Assembly: GCA_016935715.1 (NCBI GenBank)
Contig: JAFGQJ010000073.1
Coordinates: forward strand, 1-6,821
DNA: 6,821 nt
From: Spirochaetales bacterium
GTDB taxonomy: Bacteria; Spirochaetota; Spirochaetia; SZUA-6; DRHE01
Direction: 5' to 3'
The notes below the pieces were generated by a model. The model did no database searches, was not told the DNA's origin, and was given only the letters and a program-made list of their open reading frames with translations. Shown piece after piece: positions 1 through 6,592 of the stretch. Every line of letters starts with the position of its first letter. Position 1 is the first letter of the stretch. Both the position numbers and the translations under genes were made by a program.

Positions 1-172
1 CGGCCGTTCCATCCGCATCCAGTCCTTTCTCGTTTTACTTTTCTCCGGTTTTCCACAGAAAACGCCCTGCCGGCACCTCCTGCAGCGGCGAATCGCCTGA
101 ATGGATCGAAGGTCCATGACATGGGCTATCGGGACCTAGTCCATACCATTGAAGTCACTATTGTGTCAAAGA

Positions 173-200
173 GTCAACCAGGGTCAAGCCGCGGGTTGAC
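173..200. promoter_or_regulatory. Candidate operator: 7-bp dyad overlapping the -35 box
   Basis: GTCAACC (173-179) and GGTTGAC (194-200) are perfect inverted repeats separated by 14 bp, with arm centres 21 bp apart, about two helical turns. The right arm contains the first five bases of the -35 element. Extra GTCAA copies lie at 165-169 and 183-187 in the same orientation as the left arm. A dimeric regulator binding here could block or recruit RNA polymerase. The repeat is seen directly; the regulator and its sign are inference, and the half-site may partly reflect the promoter word TTGAC itself. Confidence 0.4.
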
Positions 201-224
201 GCGGGCAAAGGGTCGTGTTATAAA
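196..224 (+). promoter_or_regulatory. Sigma70-type promoter of the aminotransferase-ior operon
   Basis: TTGACG (196-201, five of six matches to TTGACA) is followed by a 17-bp spacer and TATAAA (219-224, five of six matches to TATAAT). TG at 216-217 one base before the -10 box makes an extended -10 element. Transcription would start near 230-233, giving a leader of about 80 nt before the ATG at 312. This is the only strong promoter noticed upstream of the gene cluster, and the tight spacing of the downstream genes suggests it drives all of them. Confidence 0.65.
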
Positions 225-259
225 AAATGAAATAACATTCCACGATCCGGTCTTCAGGG

Positions 260-305
260 TTCCTCGAGCGACTCTGGGGCGGGTAAGCATATCGAGGGTG
301 AGGAA
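260..305 (+). promoter_or_regulatory. Leader with mutually exclusive short pairings at the ribosome binding site
   Basis: In the presumed 5' leader, CCTCGA (262-267) can pair with TCGAGG (292-297). The overlapping word TTCCTC (260-265) can instead pair with GAGGAA (300-305), which is the Shine-Dalgarno region of the first gene. The two pairings share bases and exclude each other, so one form would mask the ribosome binding site and the other leave it free. The stems are only 6 bp with loops of 24 to 34 nt, so this may be chance. No known riboswitch class is recognised. Confidence 0.2.
300..305 (+). promoter_or_regulatory. Shine-Dalgarno of the aminotransferase gene
   Basis: GAGGAA lies 6 nt before ATG 312 and fixes this start. 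It is also the target of the possible pairing with TTCCTC at 260-265 in the leader. Confidence 0.6.
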
Positions 306-311
306 AGCACT

Positions 312-1265
312 ATGGCGATCTACACGGAAGAATTAGCGGATTTCATCTGGCGAAACGGCCAGATCATTCCCTGGGCCGAAGCTACCATCCATGTCAATGC
401 CGTCGGCCATGCCTCCGTGGCGGGCATCTTCGAAGGCATCAAAGCCTACTGGAACGAGGAACAGGAGGAGCTGTACGTATTCCGCCTGGAGGAGCATCTG
501 GAGCGTTTCCTCAACTCCATCCGCATGGTTCGCTACGGATGCGCCTACAGCCCGGAGGAGCTGCACCGGGCCGTGGTGGAGCTGCTCAAGGCGAATCGCT
601 ACCGCAGGGGGGTTTACATCCGGCCTTACATCTTCCAGAAGGGGCTGGTGCGGGAGCTGCTCCAGGCTGAACCGGGCAAAGCGACCGAGCTGATCATCGA
701 CTCCTGGCCGTTCGCCTCCTACCGCGACATGAGTCAGGCCCTCCATGTTTGCGTAAGCTCCTGGACCCGGATCTCCGACAACGTGATGCCCCCGCGGCTG
801 AAGTGCTTTTCCAACTACCACAACGGACGGCTGGCCGCCATGGATGCGGTGGTGGCCGGATACGACTGGCCGATTATGCTAGACGACCGGGGGAAGGTCA
901 CGGAAGGTCCGGGTGCCTGCCTGCTGCTGGTTCGGGGAGGCACCGTCATCGCGCCGCCGGTGACCAGCGCCATCCTGGAGAGCGTGACCCGGGACACGAT
1001 CCTCACCCTGCTGGAAGAGACCCTCGAGATTCCCTTTGAGCAGCGGGAGGTGGATCGGACGGAGCTGTACGTGGCCGAGGAGGTCTTCTTCGTCGGCACC
1101 GGCTGGGAGATCATGCCCGTGGCCTCCGTGGACAGGCTGCCCGTAGGCGACGGCAAGCCCGGTCCCGTTACCCTGGGCATCGCCGAGGCCTATCGGAAGG
1201 TCGTCAGCGGTCAGGATGAGCGGCACCCGGAATGGCGAACTCCCGTTTGGAGTGCCGAGCGGTGA
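312..1265 (+). CDS. Class IV PLP-dependent aminotransferase (branched-chain aminotransferase-like)
   Basis: The 317-aa product aligns along its whole length with bacterial branched-chain aminotransferases (about 300-310 aa); the fold also includes D-amino acid aminotransferases. It would move an amino group between an amino acid and a 2-oxoacid in the cytoplasm using PLP. Visible landmarks are the N-terminal WRNG...W segment, FEGIKAY (40-46), YIRPYIF (102-108), the Schiff-base Lys at K164 in RLKCFSNYHNG with Y169, E198 in TEGPG (pyridine-nitrogen contact) and the GTGWEIMPV segment (262-270). The start is ATG 312 with GAGGAA at 300-305, 6 nt upstream. Oddities: the usual EN after EGxG is AC here (202-203), and the conserved Tyr of the N-terminal pocket appears replaced, so branched-chain specificity should not be assumed. 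It is the first gene of the operon, and the next gene overlaps its stop. Family call is firm; substrate is unknown, and given the ior genes an aromatic or branched-chain 2-oxoacid product is likely. Confidence 0.9.
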   Translation: MAIYTEELADFIWRNGQIIPWAEATIHVNAVGHASVAGIFEGIKAYWNEEQEELYVFRLEEHLERFLNSIRMVRYGCAYSPEELHRAVVELLKANRYRRGVYIRPYIFQKGLVRELLQAEPGKATELIIDSWPFASYRDMSQALHVCVSSWTRISDNVMPPRLKCFSNYHNGRLAAMDAVVAGYDWPIMLDDRGKVTEGPGACLLLVRGGTVIAPPVTSAILESVTRDTILTLLEETLEIPFEQREVDRTELYVAEEVFFVGTGWEIMPVASVDRLPVGDGKPGPVTLGIAEAYRKVVSGQDERHPEWRTPVWSAER

Positions 1266-3433
1266 GATTCGAGCAGCACTTCCGGCCACCGGACCTCCAA
1301 CCGCTGGTCGCACCGGGCTCCATCGCCGTGGTCGGGGCTTCGGAAAACCCCGGACCGGGCCTGCAGGTGCTTGAGAACCTGCAGCAGCTCGGCTACGGGG
1401 GAAAGGTCTACCCGGTGAACCCCCGCTACAAGCAGGTGCTGGGAATGCCCTGCTATCCGTCGCTGGCTGCGGTCCGGGAGGCGGGGCTTTCGATAGACCT
1501 GGCGGCGATTCTAGTGAATCGAAACCTCGTATTGCCCATCCTGGAGGAGGCCGCGCGCAGCGACGTGCGGGCGGCCTGGGCCTTTGCCAACGGCTTTGCA
1601 GAGGCCGATGAGGAGGGCAGGGCCCTGCAGCGGAGAATCACCGACCTGTGCCGGGAACAGGATATCCTGTTTTGCGGTCCGAACTGCGTCGGGATTCTGA
1701 ACTTCAACGCAAAGGCCGGGGCCTACAGCGCCCCGGCGCCGCGGGAGATCGTGCCCGGGGACATCGGCATGGTTGCCCAGAGCGGCTACATGTGCATCCA
1801 GGTGGCCAATGCCAACCGCGGCTTGGGTTTCAGCATGATTCTCTCGGCCGGAAACGAAGCGGTGGTCGACGCCACCGACTACATCGGCTACATGCTCGAA
1901 GATCCGGGAACGCGCGTGATCATGGCCTTCATCGAGCAGTTCCGCCGACCCGAACGGCTGCTCGCCCTGGCCCGCAGGGCGAAGGAGCTGGCCAAGCCGA
2001 TCGTGTTGATCAAGGTCGGACGTTCCGAAATGGCCCGGCGGGCCACCGTGGCTCACACCGGTGCATTAGCCGGTTCCGACGACGTCCAGGATGCCTTGTT
2101 CAAGCGGTTGGGGCTGATCCGCGTGGGTGACCTGGACGAGATGTTCGAGACCTCCGAGCTGTTCACCAGGCTGGGGCGGCGGCTGCCCGGAGGCAACGGC
2201 GTGTTCGCCGTAACCCTCTCCGGAGGAGTGATCGGCCTGCTCGGAGATCTGGGGGAAGAGCTCGGCCTTCGCTTCCCGGACTGGTCGGCCCCGGGCCGCG
2301 CCCGGGTGCAGGCACACCTGCCCCCTTACGCAGCAGTGGACAATCCGCTGGACGCCTGGGGTTTCGGCAATGTGGCGGAGGCCTATCCTCCCTGCCTGAG
2401 CGCGGCGGCCGAAGAGAAGGAAGCCGATCTGATCCTGGTGTCCCAGGACGTGCCCGGGGGCATGGCGCCCCGCCAGGTCGAGCAGTACGCGGCCGTGGCC
2501 GAGGCCGCCGCCACGGTGTACAGCCGCAGCGGCAAGCCCGTGGTGTTCCTCTCCAATCCGTCGGGCGGCTTCGATGAGCAGATCCGGGGCATCCTCGATC
2601 GGGCCGGAGTGCCCCTGCTGCAGGGCACGCGGGAGGGTCTGCGGGCCGTCGATCACGCAATCACCTACAAGGCGTTCCTGGACGGCGATCCGATCCCCTC
2701 GCCCCCCGCGGGGCCCTCGCCGGCGGCGCAGGAGGTGCGACCGCTCATCGGGGCGGCTCGGGGAGCACTGACGGAGTTTCAGAGCAAGCAGGTTCTGAGC
2801 GCCTACGGCGTGAGCTGCACCCGGGAGCTGCTCTGCGGCTGTGCTGCAGAGGCGGTGGCGGCGGCCCGGGAGATCGGCGTACCCGTGGCGCTCAAAGTCA
2901 TGTCGCCGCAGATCCCGCACAAGACCGAGGCCGGGGTGATTGCCCTCAATTTGTCGGAGGAGCAGGAGATCCACGGCAGCTACGAGCGGTTGCTGGCGGC
3001 TGCCCGGGCCTACGATCCTGAGGCAACAATCGACGGCGTGCTCTGCCAGCGCATGGCCGTTGGTGCGGTGGCCGAAGCGATCGTGGGGCTTCTGGTCGAT
3101 CCCCAGTTCGGTCCGGCGGTGATCTTCGGCATGGGGGGAGTCATGGTCGAGGTGCTCGGCGACCGGGCTTTGGGGATACCGCCCCTGGATCGAGCTTCCG
3201 CCGCAGCGATGATCGAGCAGACTCGGGCCGCCCGGATCCTGAAGGGCTTCCGCGGTTCCCCCGCAGCGGACATCGAGGCCCTTATCGACGTGCTGATCGG
3301 GGTCGGCAACCTGGCCCTGGATTGGGGCGGGCGGATCGAAGCGCTGGACATCAATCCCCTGCTGGTCCTGCCGGCGGGGCAGGGTGCGGTGGCGGTGGAC
3401 GCCATGCTGGTTCTGAAAGAAGAGACAACGTAG
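1262..3433 (+). CDS. NDP-forming acyl-CoA synthetase, fused alpha-beta (acetate-CoA ligase ADP-forming family)
   Basis: This soluble enzyme family converts acyl-CoA, NDP and phosphate to free acid, CoA and NTP, conserving the thioester as ATP or GTP. The product is about 723 aa, typical for the fused form. Domains in order: CoA-binding Rossmann domain (SIAVVGASENPG, then GGKVYPVNPRY), succinyl-CoA-ligase-like domains (GPNCVGI; GMVAQSG; HTGALAGSD with the expected phospho-His near residue 265), and a C-terminal ATP-grasp domain from about residue 500 (LKVMSPQIPHKTEAGV, with the second His near residue 553; GMGGVMVEVLGD; DINPLL). Both histidines of the phosphate relay are present, so it should be active. 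I chose GTG 1262: GGAG (1249-1252) sits 9 nt upstream, and the start overlaps the previous stop as GTGA, suggesting coupling. An in-frame ATG at 1232 would add 10 residues, with a 34-bp overlap and a weaker ribosome site. Beside iorAB it most likely uses the acyl-CoA made by IOR. Acyl specificity cannot be read from sequence. Confidence 0.88.
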   Translation: MRFEQHFRPPDLQPLVAPGSIAVVGASENPGPGLQVLENLQQLGYGGKVYPVNPRYKQVLGMPCYPSLAAVREAGLSIDLAAILVNRNLVLPILEEAARSDVRAAWAFANGFAEADEEGRALQRRITDLCREQDILFCGPNCVGILNFNAKAGAYSAPAPREIVPGDIGMVAQSGYMCIQVANANRGLGFSMILSAGNEAVVDATDYIGYMLEDPGTRVIMAFIEQFRRPERLLALARRAKELAKPIVLIKVGRSEMARRATVAHTGALAGSDDVQDALFKRLGLIRVGDLDEMFETSELFTRLGRRLPGGNGVFAVTLSGGVIGLLGDLGEELGLRFPDWSAPGRARVQAHLPPYAAVDNPLDAWGFGNVAEAYPPCLSAAAEEKEADLILVSQDVPGGMAPRQVEQYAAVAEAAATVYSRSGKPVVFLSNPSGGFDEQIRGILDRAGVPLLQGTREGLRAVDHAITYKAFLDGDPIPSPPAGPSPAAQEVRPLIGAARGALTEFQSKQVLSAYGVSCTRELLCGCAAEAVAAAREIGVPVALKVMSPQIPHKTEAGVIALNLSEEQEIHGSYERLLAAARAYDPEATIDGVLCQRMAVGAVAEAIVGLLVDPQFGPAVIFGMGGVMVEVLGDRALGIPPLDRASAAAMIEQTRAARILKGFRGSPAADIEALIDVLIGVGNLALDWGGRIEALDINPLLVLPAGQGAVAVDAMLVLKEETT

Positions 3434-3443
3434 CAGCTGATAC

Positions 3444-3450
3444 GGGAGGT
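3444..3450 (+). promoter_or_regulatory. Shine-Dalgarno of iorA, supporting a TTG start
   Basis: GGGAGGT lies 7 nt before TTG 3458 in the 24-nt gap after the synthetase stop. It is among the best ribosome sites in the window and supports the rare TTG start. From there the protein begins MKEILSGNEAIARGAYEAG, which matches the usual IorA N-terminus. Confidence 0.7.
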
Positions 3451-3457
3451 AGGAAGC

Positions 3458-5293
3458 TTGAAGGAGATTTTATCCGGGAACGAGGCGATCGCCAGGGGAG
3501 CCTACGAGGCGGGGATCGAGATCGCGACCGGCTACCCCGGCACGCCCAGCTCGGAGATCATCAAGACGATCGCCCTGAAATATGGAAACGATATCTATAC
3601 GGAATGGTCGACCAATGAGAAGGTGGCCATGGACGCCGGCGCCGGCGCGGCCTATTCGGGCCGCCGGACCCTGGTCACCACCAAGCAGGTGGGCATGAAC
3701 GTGCTCTCCGACTCGCTGATGTACGCCGTGTATACGGGAATGGAGGCGGGCCTGGTGGTGGTAACCGCAGACGATCCGGGCCTGTTCAGCTCACAAAACG
3801 AGCAGGACAACCGCTGGTACGCGCGGCTGGCCAAGATTCCCCTGCTGGAGCCGGCGGACAGCCAGGAAGCCAAGGACTACGTAATCCTGGGCATCGAGCT
3901 TTCCGAAAAATTCGATACCCCGGTTCTCGTCCGGACCGTGATGCGCACCTCCCACTCCAAGAGCGTGGTCGAATTAGGCGCGAGACCGGAAGGCCGATCG
4001 GAGATCGGGCCGTTCAAGCGGGACCCCGCCAAGTACAACTGTACGGCCAGCAATGCCCGCAGGATGCATCCCCGGGTGGAGAGCCGCATCAGGGAGATCG
4101 CGGCCTTCGCCGATACGCTTGCGATCAATCGGATCGAGTGGCGCGACCGCTCCCTCGGATTCATCACCGGCGGGGTGCTGTACAACTACCTGCTGGATGT
4201 GTTTCCCGAAGCCTCGATCCTCAAGCTGGGGATGACCCACCCTCTGCCGCAGAAGCTGATCCGGCAGTTCGCGGCGGAGGTCGAGCAGTTGATCGTGCTG
4301 GAAGAGCTGGACCCGGTGCTGGAGGAGCAGATCAGGGCCATGGGGATCGAGGTGCGGGGCAAGGACATCTTCCCGCCCTGCTTCGAGCTGCTTCCCGATG
4401 AGATCAAGCGCTACACCGGGGAGGCGGGGCTGCTGAAACAGACGCCGGAGCCCGGACCCGAGCAGTCCTCCGCATCCACCGGCCCCTCAGATGTGCCGCA
4501 GCTTCCCACGCGCTCTCCGGTGTTCTGCGCCGGCTGCCCCCATCGCTCGACCTTCTATCTGCTGAAGAAGATGAAGCTCCCCGTGGCCGGGGACATCGGC
4601 TGCTACAACCTGGGGACACTTCCTCCCTTCGAGGCGCAGCATACGATGGGCGCCATGGGCGCCAGCGTAGGGGTGCTGCACGGCATGTCCCTGGCGGGAC
4701 TTCCGGAGAACCGGGTCTGCACCATCGGGGACTCGACCTTCTTTCACTCCGGCATGGCCCCGCTGGTCAACATGGTGCACAACGGCAGCCGGGGCGTGGT
4801 GATCCTGATGGACAACAGCGTGACCGCCATGACCGGGCACCAGGACCATCCCGGGGTGGACTGGGCCGTGATCGAGCAGAGGAAGGCGAAGAAGGTTGAT
4901 CTGGAGGCGGTGGTTCGGGCCATCGGCGTGGAGAAGATCGAGGTGGTGGACGCCTTCAAGATCAAGGAGGTGGAGGCCGGCCTCAAGGAATGCCTGGATT
5001 TCGACGGGCCGTCGGTTCTGATCACCCGCGGGCAGTGCATCTTCGTTTCCCGCAATCCCCAGCCCCCCTACCACGTGGATCTGGAAAAGTGCATCGCCTG
5101 CCACATGTGCTTCCGGGTCGGCTGTCCGGCCATTGGGCAGTCTGCGGAGAGGTATGAGAAGAACAAGAAGTTCAAGTCCCACATCGATCCCACCCTCTGC
5201 ATCGGCTGCGACATCTGCCGGCAGGTCTGCCCCACCGGGGCGATCACGCCGCCGGGGGAATCCGCGAGCAAGGAGAGCAGCAGCAATGGATAG
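3458..5293 (+). CDS. iorA: Indolepyruvate:ferredoxin oxidoreductase, alpha subunit
   Basis: IorA is the TPP and iron-sulfur subunit of the oxygen-sensitive cytoplasmic enzyme that turns arylpyruvates (indolepyruvate, phenylpyruvate, hydroxyphenylpyruvate) plus CoA into aryl-acetyl-CoA and CO2 while reducing ferredoxin. The product is 611 aa, the normal size. Domains in order: N-terminal 2-oxoacid oxidoreductase domain (GYPGTPSSEI 25-34; EWSTNEKVAMDAGAGAAYSG; TTKQVGMNVLSD), a middle domain to about 320, a Pro/Ser-rich linker (about 328-353), the TPP-binding domain (FCAGCPHR 356-363; GDIGCYNLG; GDSTFFHSGM; DNSVTAMTGHQDHPG) and a two-cluster ferredoxin domain. Cluster ligands are C545, C548, C551 and C556 (four residues before the last Cys) and C581, C584, C587 and C591. 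No binding element appears to be missing. The start is TTG with a strong ribosome site. The stop overlaps iorB by 8 bp, which suggests translational coupling. Family identity is very clear; the true 2-oxoacid range is inferred from the family. Confidence 0.95.
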   Translation: MKEILSGNEAIARGAYEAGIEIATGYPGTPSSEIIKTIALKYGNDIYTEWSTNEKVAMDAGAGAAYSGRRTLVTTKQVGMNVLSDSLMYAVYTGMEAGLVVVTADDPGLFSSQNEQDNRWYARLAKIPLLEPADSQEAKDYVILGIELSEKFDTPVLVRTVMRTSHSKSVVELGARPEGRSEIGPFKRDPAKYNCTASNARRMHPRVESRIREIAAFADTLAINRIEWRDRSLGFITGGVLYNYLLDVFPEASILKLGMTHPLPQKLIRQFAAEVEQLIVLEELDPVLEEQIRAMGIEVRGKDIFPPCFELLPDEIKRYTGEAGLLKQTPEPGPEQSSASTGPSDVPQLPTRSPVFCAGCPHRSTFYLLKKMKLPVAGDIGCYNLGTLPPFEAQHTMGAMGASVGVLHGMSLAGLPENRVCTIGDSTFFHSGMAPLVNMVHNGSRGVVILMDNSVTAMTGHQDHPGVDWAVIEQRKAKKVDLEAVVRAIGVEKIEVVDAFKIKEVEAGLKECLDFDGPSVLITRGQCIFVSRNPQPPYHVDLEKCIACHMCFRVGCPAIGQSAERYEKNKKFKSHIDPTLCIGCDICRQVCPTGAITPPGESASKESSSNG

Positions 5294-5870
5294 AAATTTT
5301 CTGGTGGTCGGCGTAGGCGGCCAGGGAACCATCCTGGCGGGGGACATCCTTGCCGAAGTGGGGATGAGTGCGGGGTTCGACGCCAAGAAATCCGATATTC
5401 TCGGGCTGGCGATCCGCAGCGGAAGCGTGGTCAGTCACATCCGGTGGGGCAGGGAGGTTCATTCCCCGATGTCGATGCTGGGTCAGGTGGACTACCTGCT
5501 GGCCTTCGAGCCGCTGGAATCCCTGCGCATGGTGCAGTACCTGAAGCCGGACAGCACGGTGATCGTGAACGACTACCCAATACCGCCGGTGGGCGTCACT
5601 ACGGGGCAGATGGAGTATCCCGGCAGGGAGCAAATCGACGGTACGCTGAAGGCGGCAAGCGGAAGGTACTACAAAATCAATGTGACCGAAAAGGCCAGCC
5701 AATTGGGCAATGTCAAGGTCGTCAACATCATGCTGCTCGGTGTTCTCTCCGGGCTGCTGGATCTGGCCCCCGCGGTGTGGGAACGGACGATCGAAAAGTA
5801 CGTGCCTTCCAAGCTGCTCGAAGTGAACCGGAGGGCCTTTCGAGCCGGGCGCGAGCTGATCGTGGAGTAG
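5286..5870 (+). CDS. iorB: Indolepyruvate:ferredoxin oxidoreductase, beta subunit
   Basis: The 194-aa product is the small subunit that pairs with IorA, from the pyruvate/2-oxoacid:ferredoxin oxidoreductase gamma family. Visible marks are the N-terminal glycine loop VVGVGGQGTILAGDIL (7-22), SGSVVSHIRWG, the central LLAFEPLESLR segment, and the C-terminal LGNVKVVNIMLLG segment. The length is normal for IorB. The start at ATG 5286 is set by homology to this family's MxxNFLVVGVGGQG opening and by AAGGAG (5270-5275), 10 nt upstream; it lies inside the last codons of iorA. A longer in-frame reading back to 5133 would only shadow the ferredoxin domain of iorA and is rejected. Oddity: the stretch often seen as EVHGMAQRGG in this family reads DILGLAIRSG here, so this copy belongs to a divergent branch. 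Together with iorA it should form the complete enzyme. Confidence 0.93.
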   Translation: MDRNFLVVGVGGQGTILAGDILAEVGMSAGFDAKKSDILGLAIRSGSVVSHIRWGREVHSPMSMLGQVDYLLAFEPLESLRMVQYLKPDSTVIVNDYPIPPVGVTTGQMEYPGREQIDGTLKAASGRYYKINVTEKASQLGNVKVVNIMLLGVLSGLLDLAPAVWERTIEKYVPSKLLEVNRRAFRAGRELIVE

Positions 5871-5884
5871 GGGATGATGAAGAG

Positions 5885-6592
5885 ATGAAGATCATGGTGA
5901 TCAATCCGAATACTTCGACTTCGATGACGGATCATATGCGCAGGGAGCTGATGGAGATCAAACGGGCGGATACCGAGCTTACCGTGACCTGCCCGGAAAA
6001 AGGACCGATCTCCATCGAGTCGGCCTACGACGAAGCCCTGGCCATTCCCCCGACTCTGGAGCTGGTGAAGCGGGCAAACCGGGAGGGCTACGATGCGGTG
6101 ATCCTGGCCTGTTTTTCCGACCCGGGTCTGTTCGCCGCCAAGGAGGTTTCAGACATCCTGGTTGTCGGCATCCAGGAAATTTCTCTGCGCATGGCCACCA
6201 CGCTGGGAGCCAAGTTCACGATCCTGACCCTGTTTAAAGAACGGATTCCCCACAAGGAGAACGACGTGTGGAGGAACAGGCTCAGTCCCTACCTGGCCTC
6301 TGTCCGGGAGCTGGGCATGTCGGTGCTGGAGACCGATGCAGATCCGGATCGGACCAGAAAGCGCATCATGGAGGTGGCGAAGCAGGCCGTGGAGCAGGAC
6401 GGGGCGGAGGTGATCGTGCTGGGCTGCGCCGGCATGGTGGGCTACGCCCGGGAGGCGGCAGAGAAGCTCGGTGTGGTGGTGATCGATCCCACCTCGGTGA
6501 CCCTCAAGATCACCGAAGCCATGGTGGAAGCCGGGCTGGTGCAGTCCAAGCGGGCCTTCTACGCCCGACCTCCGGAAAAGGAGATCAAATGA
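5885..6592 (+). CDS. Aspartate/glutamate-hydantoin racemase family protein
   Basis: The 235-aa product belongs to the two-cysteine, cofactor-independent racemase superfamily and looks closest to hydantoin racemases: MVINPNTS at the N-terminus, ACFSDPGL with C76, VVGIQE (93-98) and VLGCAGM with C181. The paired cysteines act as the two acid-base residues in this family, and both are present. The family inverts the alpha carbon of amino acids or 5-substituted hydantoins; relatives with other chemistry include allantoin racemase, arylmalonate decarboxylase (one Cys) and maleate isomerase. The start is ATG 5885, 14 nt after the iorB stop. The upstream AGGGGA (5869-5874) is a modest ribosome site, and two earlier ATG codons (5874, 5877) are out of frame. 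No hydantoinase or carbamoylase gene is in the window, so the substrate is more likely a free amino acid or related acid than a hydantoin; that is inference. Confidence 0.85.
   Translation: MKIMVINPNTSTSMTDHMRRELMEIKRADTELTVTCPEKGPISIESAYDEALAIPPTLELVKRANREGYDAVILACFSDPGLFAAKEVSDILVVGIQEISLRMATTLGAKFTILTLFKERIPHKENDVWRNRLSPYLASVRELGMSVLETDADPDRTRKRIMEVAKQAVEQDGAEVIVLGCAGMVGYAREAAEKLGVVVIDPTSVTLKITEAMVEAGLVQSKRAFYARPPEKEIK

Larger units (their letters stand above)
1..311. other. Non-coding upstream region of the operon
   Basis: No convincing gene lies in this stretch. It holds an 11-bp perfect palindrome CCATGACATGG (114-124), a 6-bp inverted pair AGGTCC/GGACCT (110-115 and 132-137), repeated GTCAA words (165-169, 173-177, 183-187), the main promoter (196-224), an AT-rich block (219-240) and a leader of about 80 nt before the first gene. 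On the minus strand a TTGACA word (169-164) and an AAGGA followed by ATG codons at 18 and 12 hint at a divergent gene running off the left edge, but only a handful of codons would be inside the window, so no gene is called there. Confidence 0.7.

Noticed and set aside
121..336. 71-codon plus-strand ORF across the promoter region
   Set aside because: It covers the promoter and leader, overlaps the start of the aminotransferase gene in another frame, has no ribosome site before its ATG and shows no protein-like composition or family match.
2066..2974. 302-codon minus-strand ORF inside the acyl-CoA synthetase gene
   Set aside because: It is an antisense shadow of a clearly conserved gene in GC-rich DNA, with skewed composition and no recognisable domain.
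4487..5386. 299-codon minus-strand ORF inside iorA and iorB
   Set aside because: It is antisense to the TPP and ferredoxin domains of iorA. Its His- and Gly-rich sequence reflects the reverse complement of conserved codons, and no family is recognised.
5444..5884. N-terminal extension of the racemase ORF through iorB
   Set aside because: The in-frame extension overlaps nearly all of iorB in another frame, and its sequence is not racemase-like. The family begins at MKIMVINPNTS (5885).
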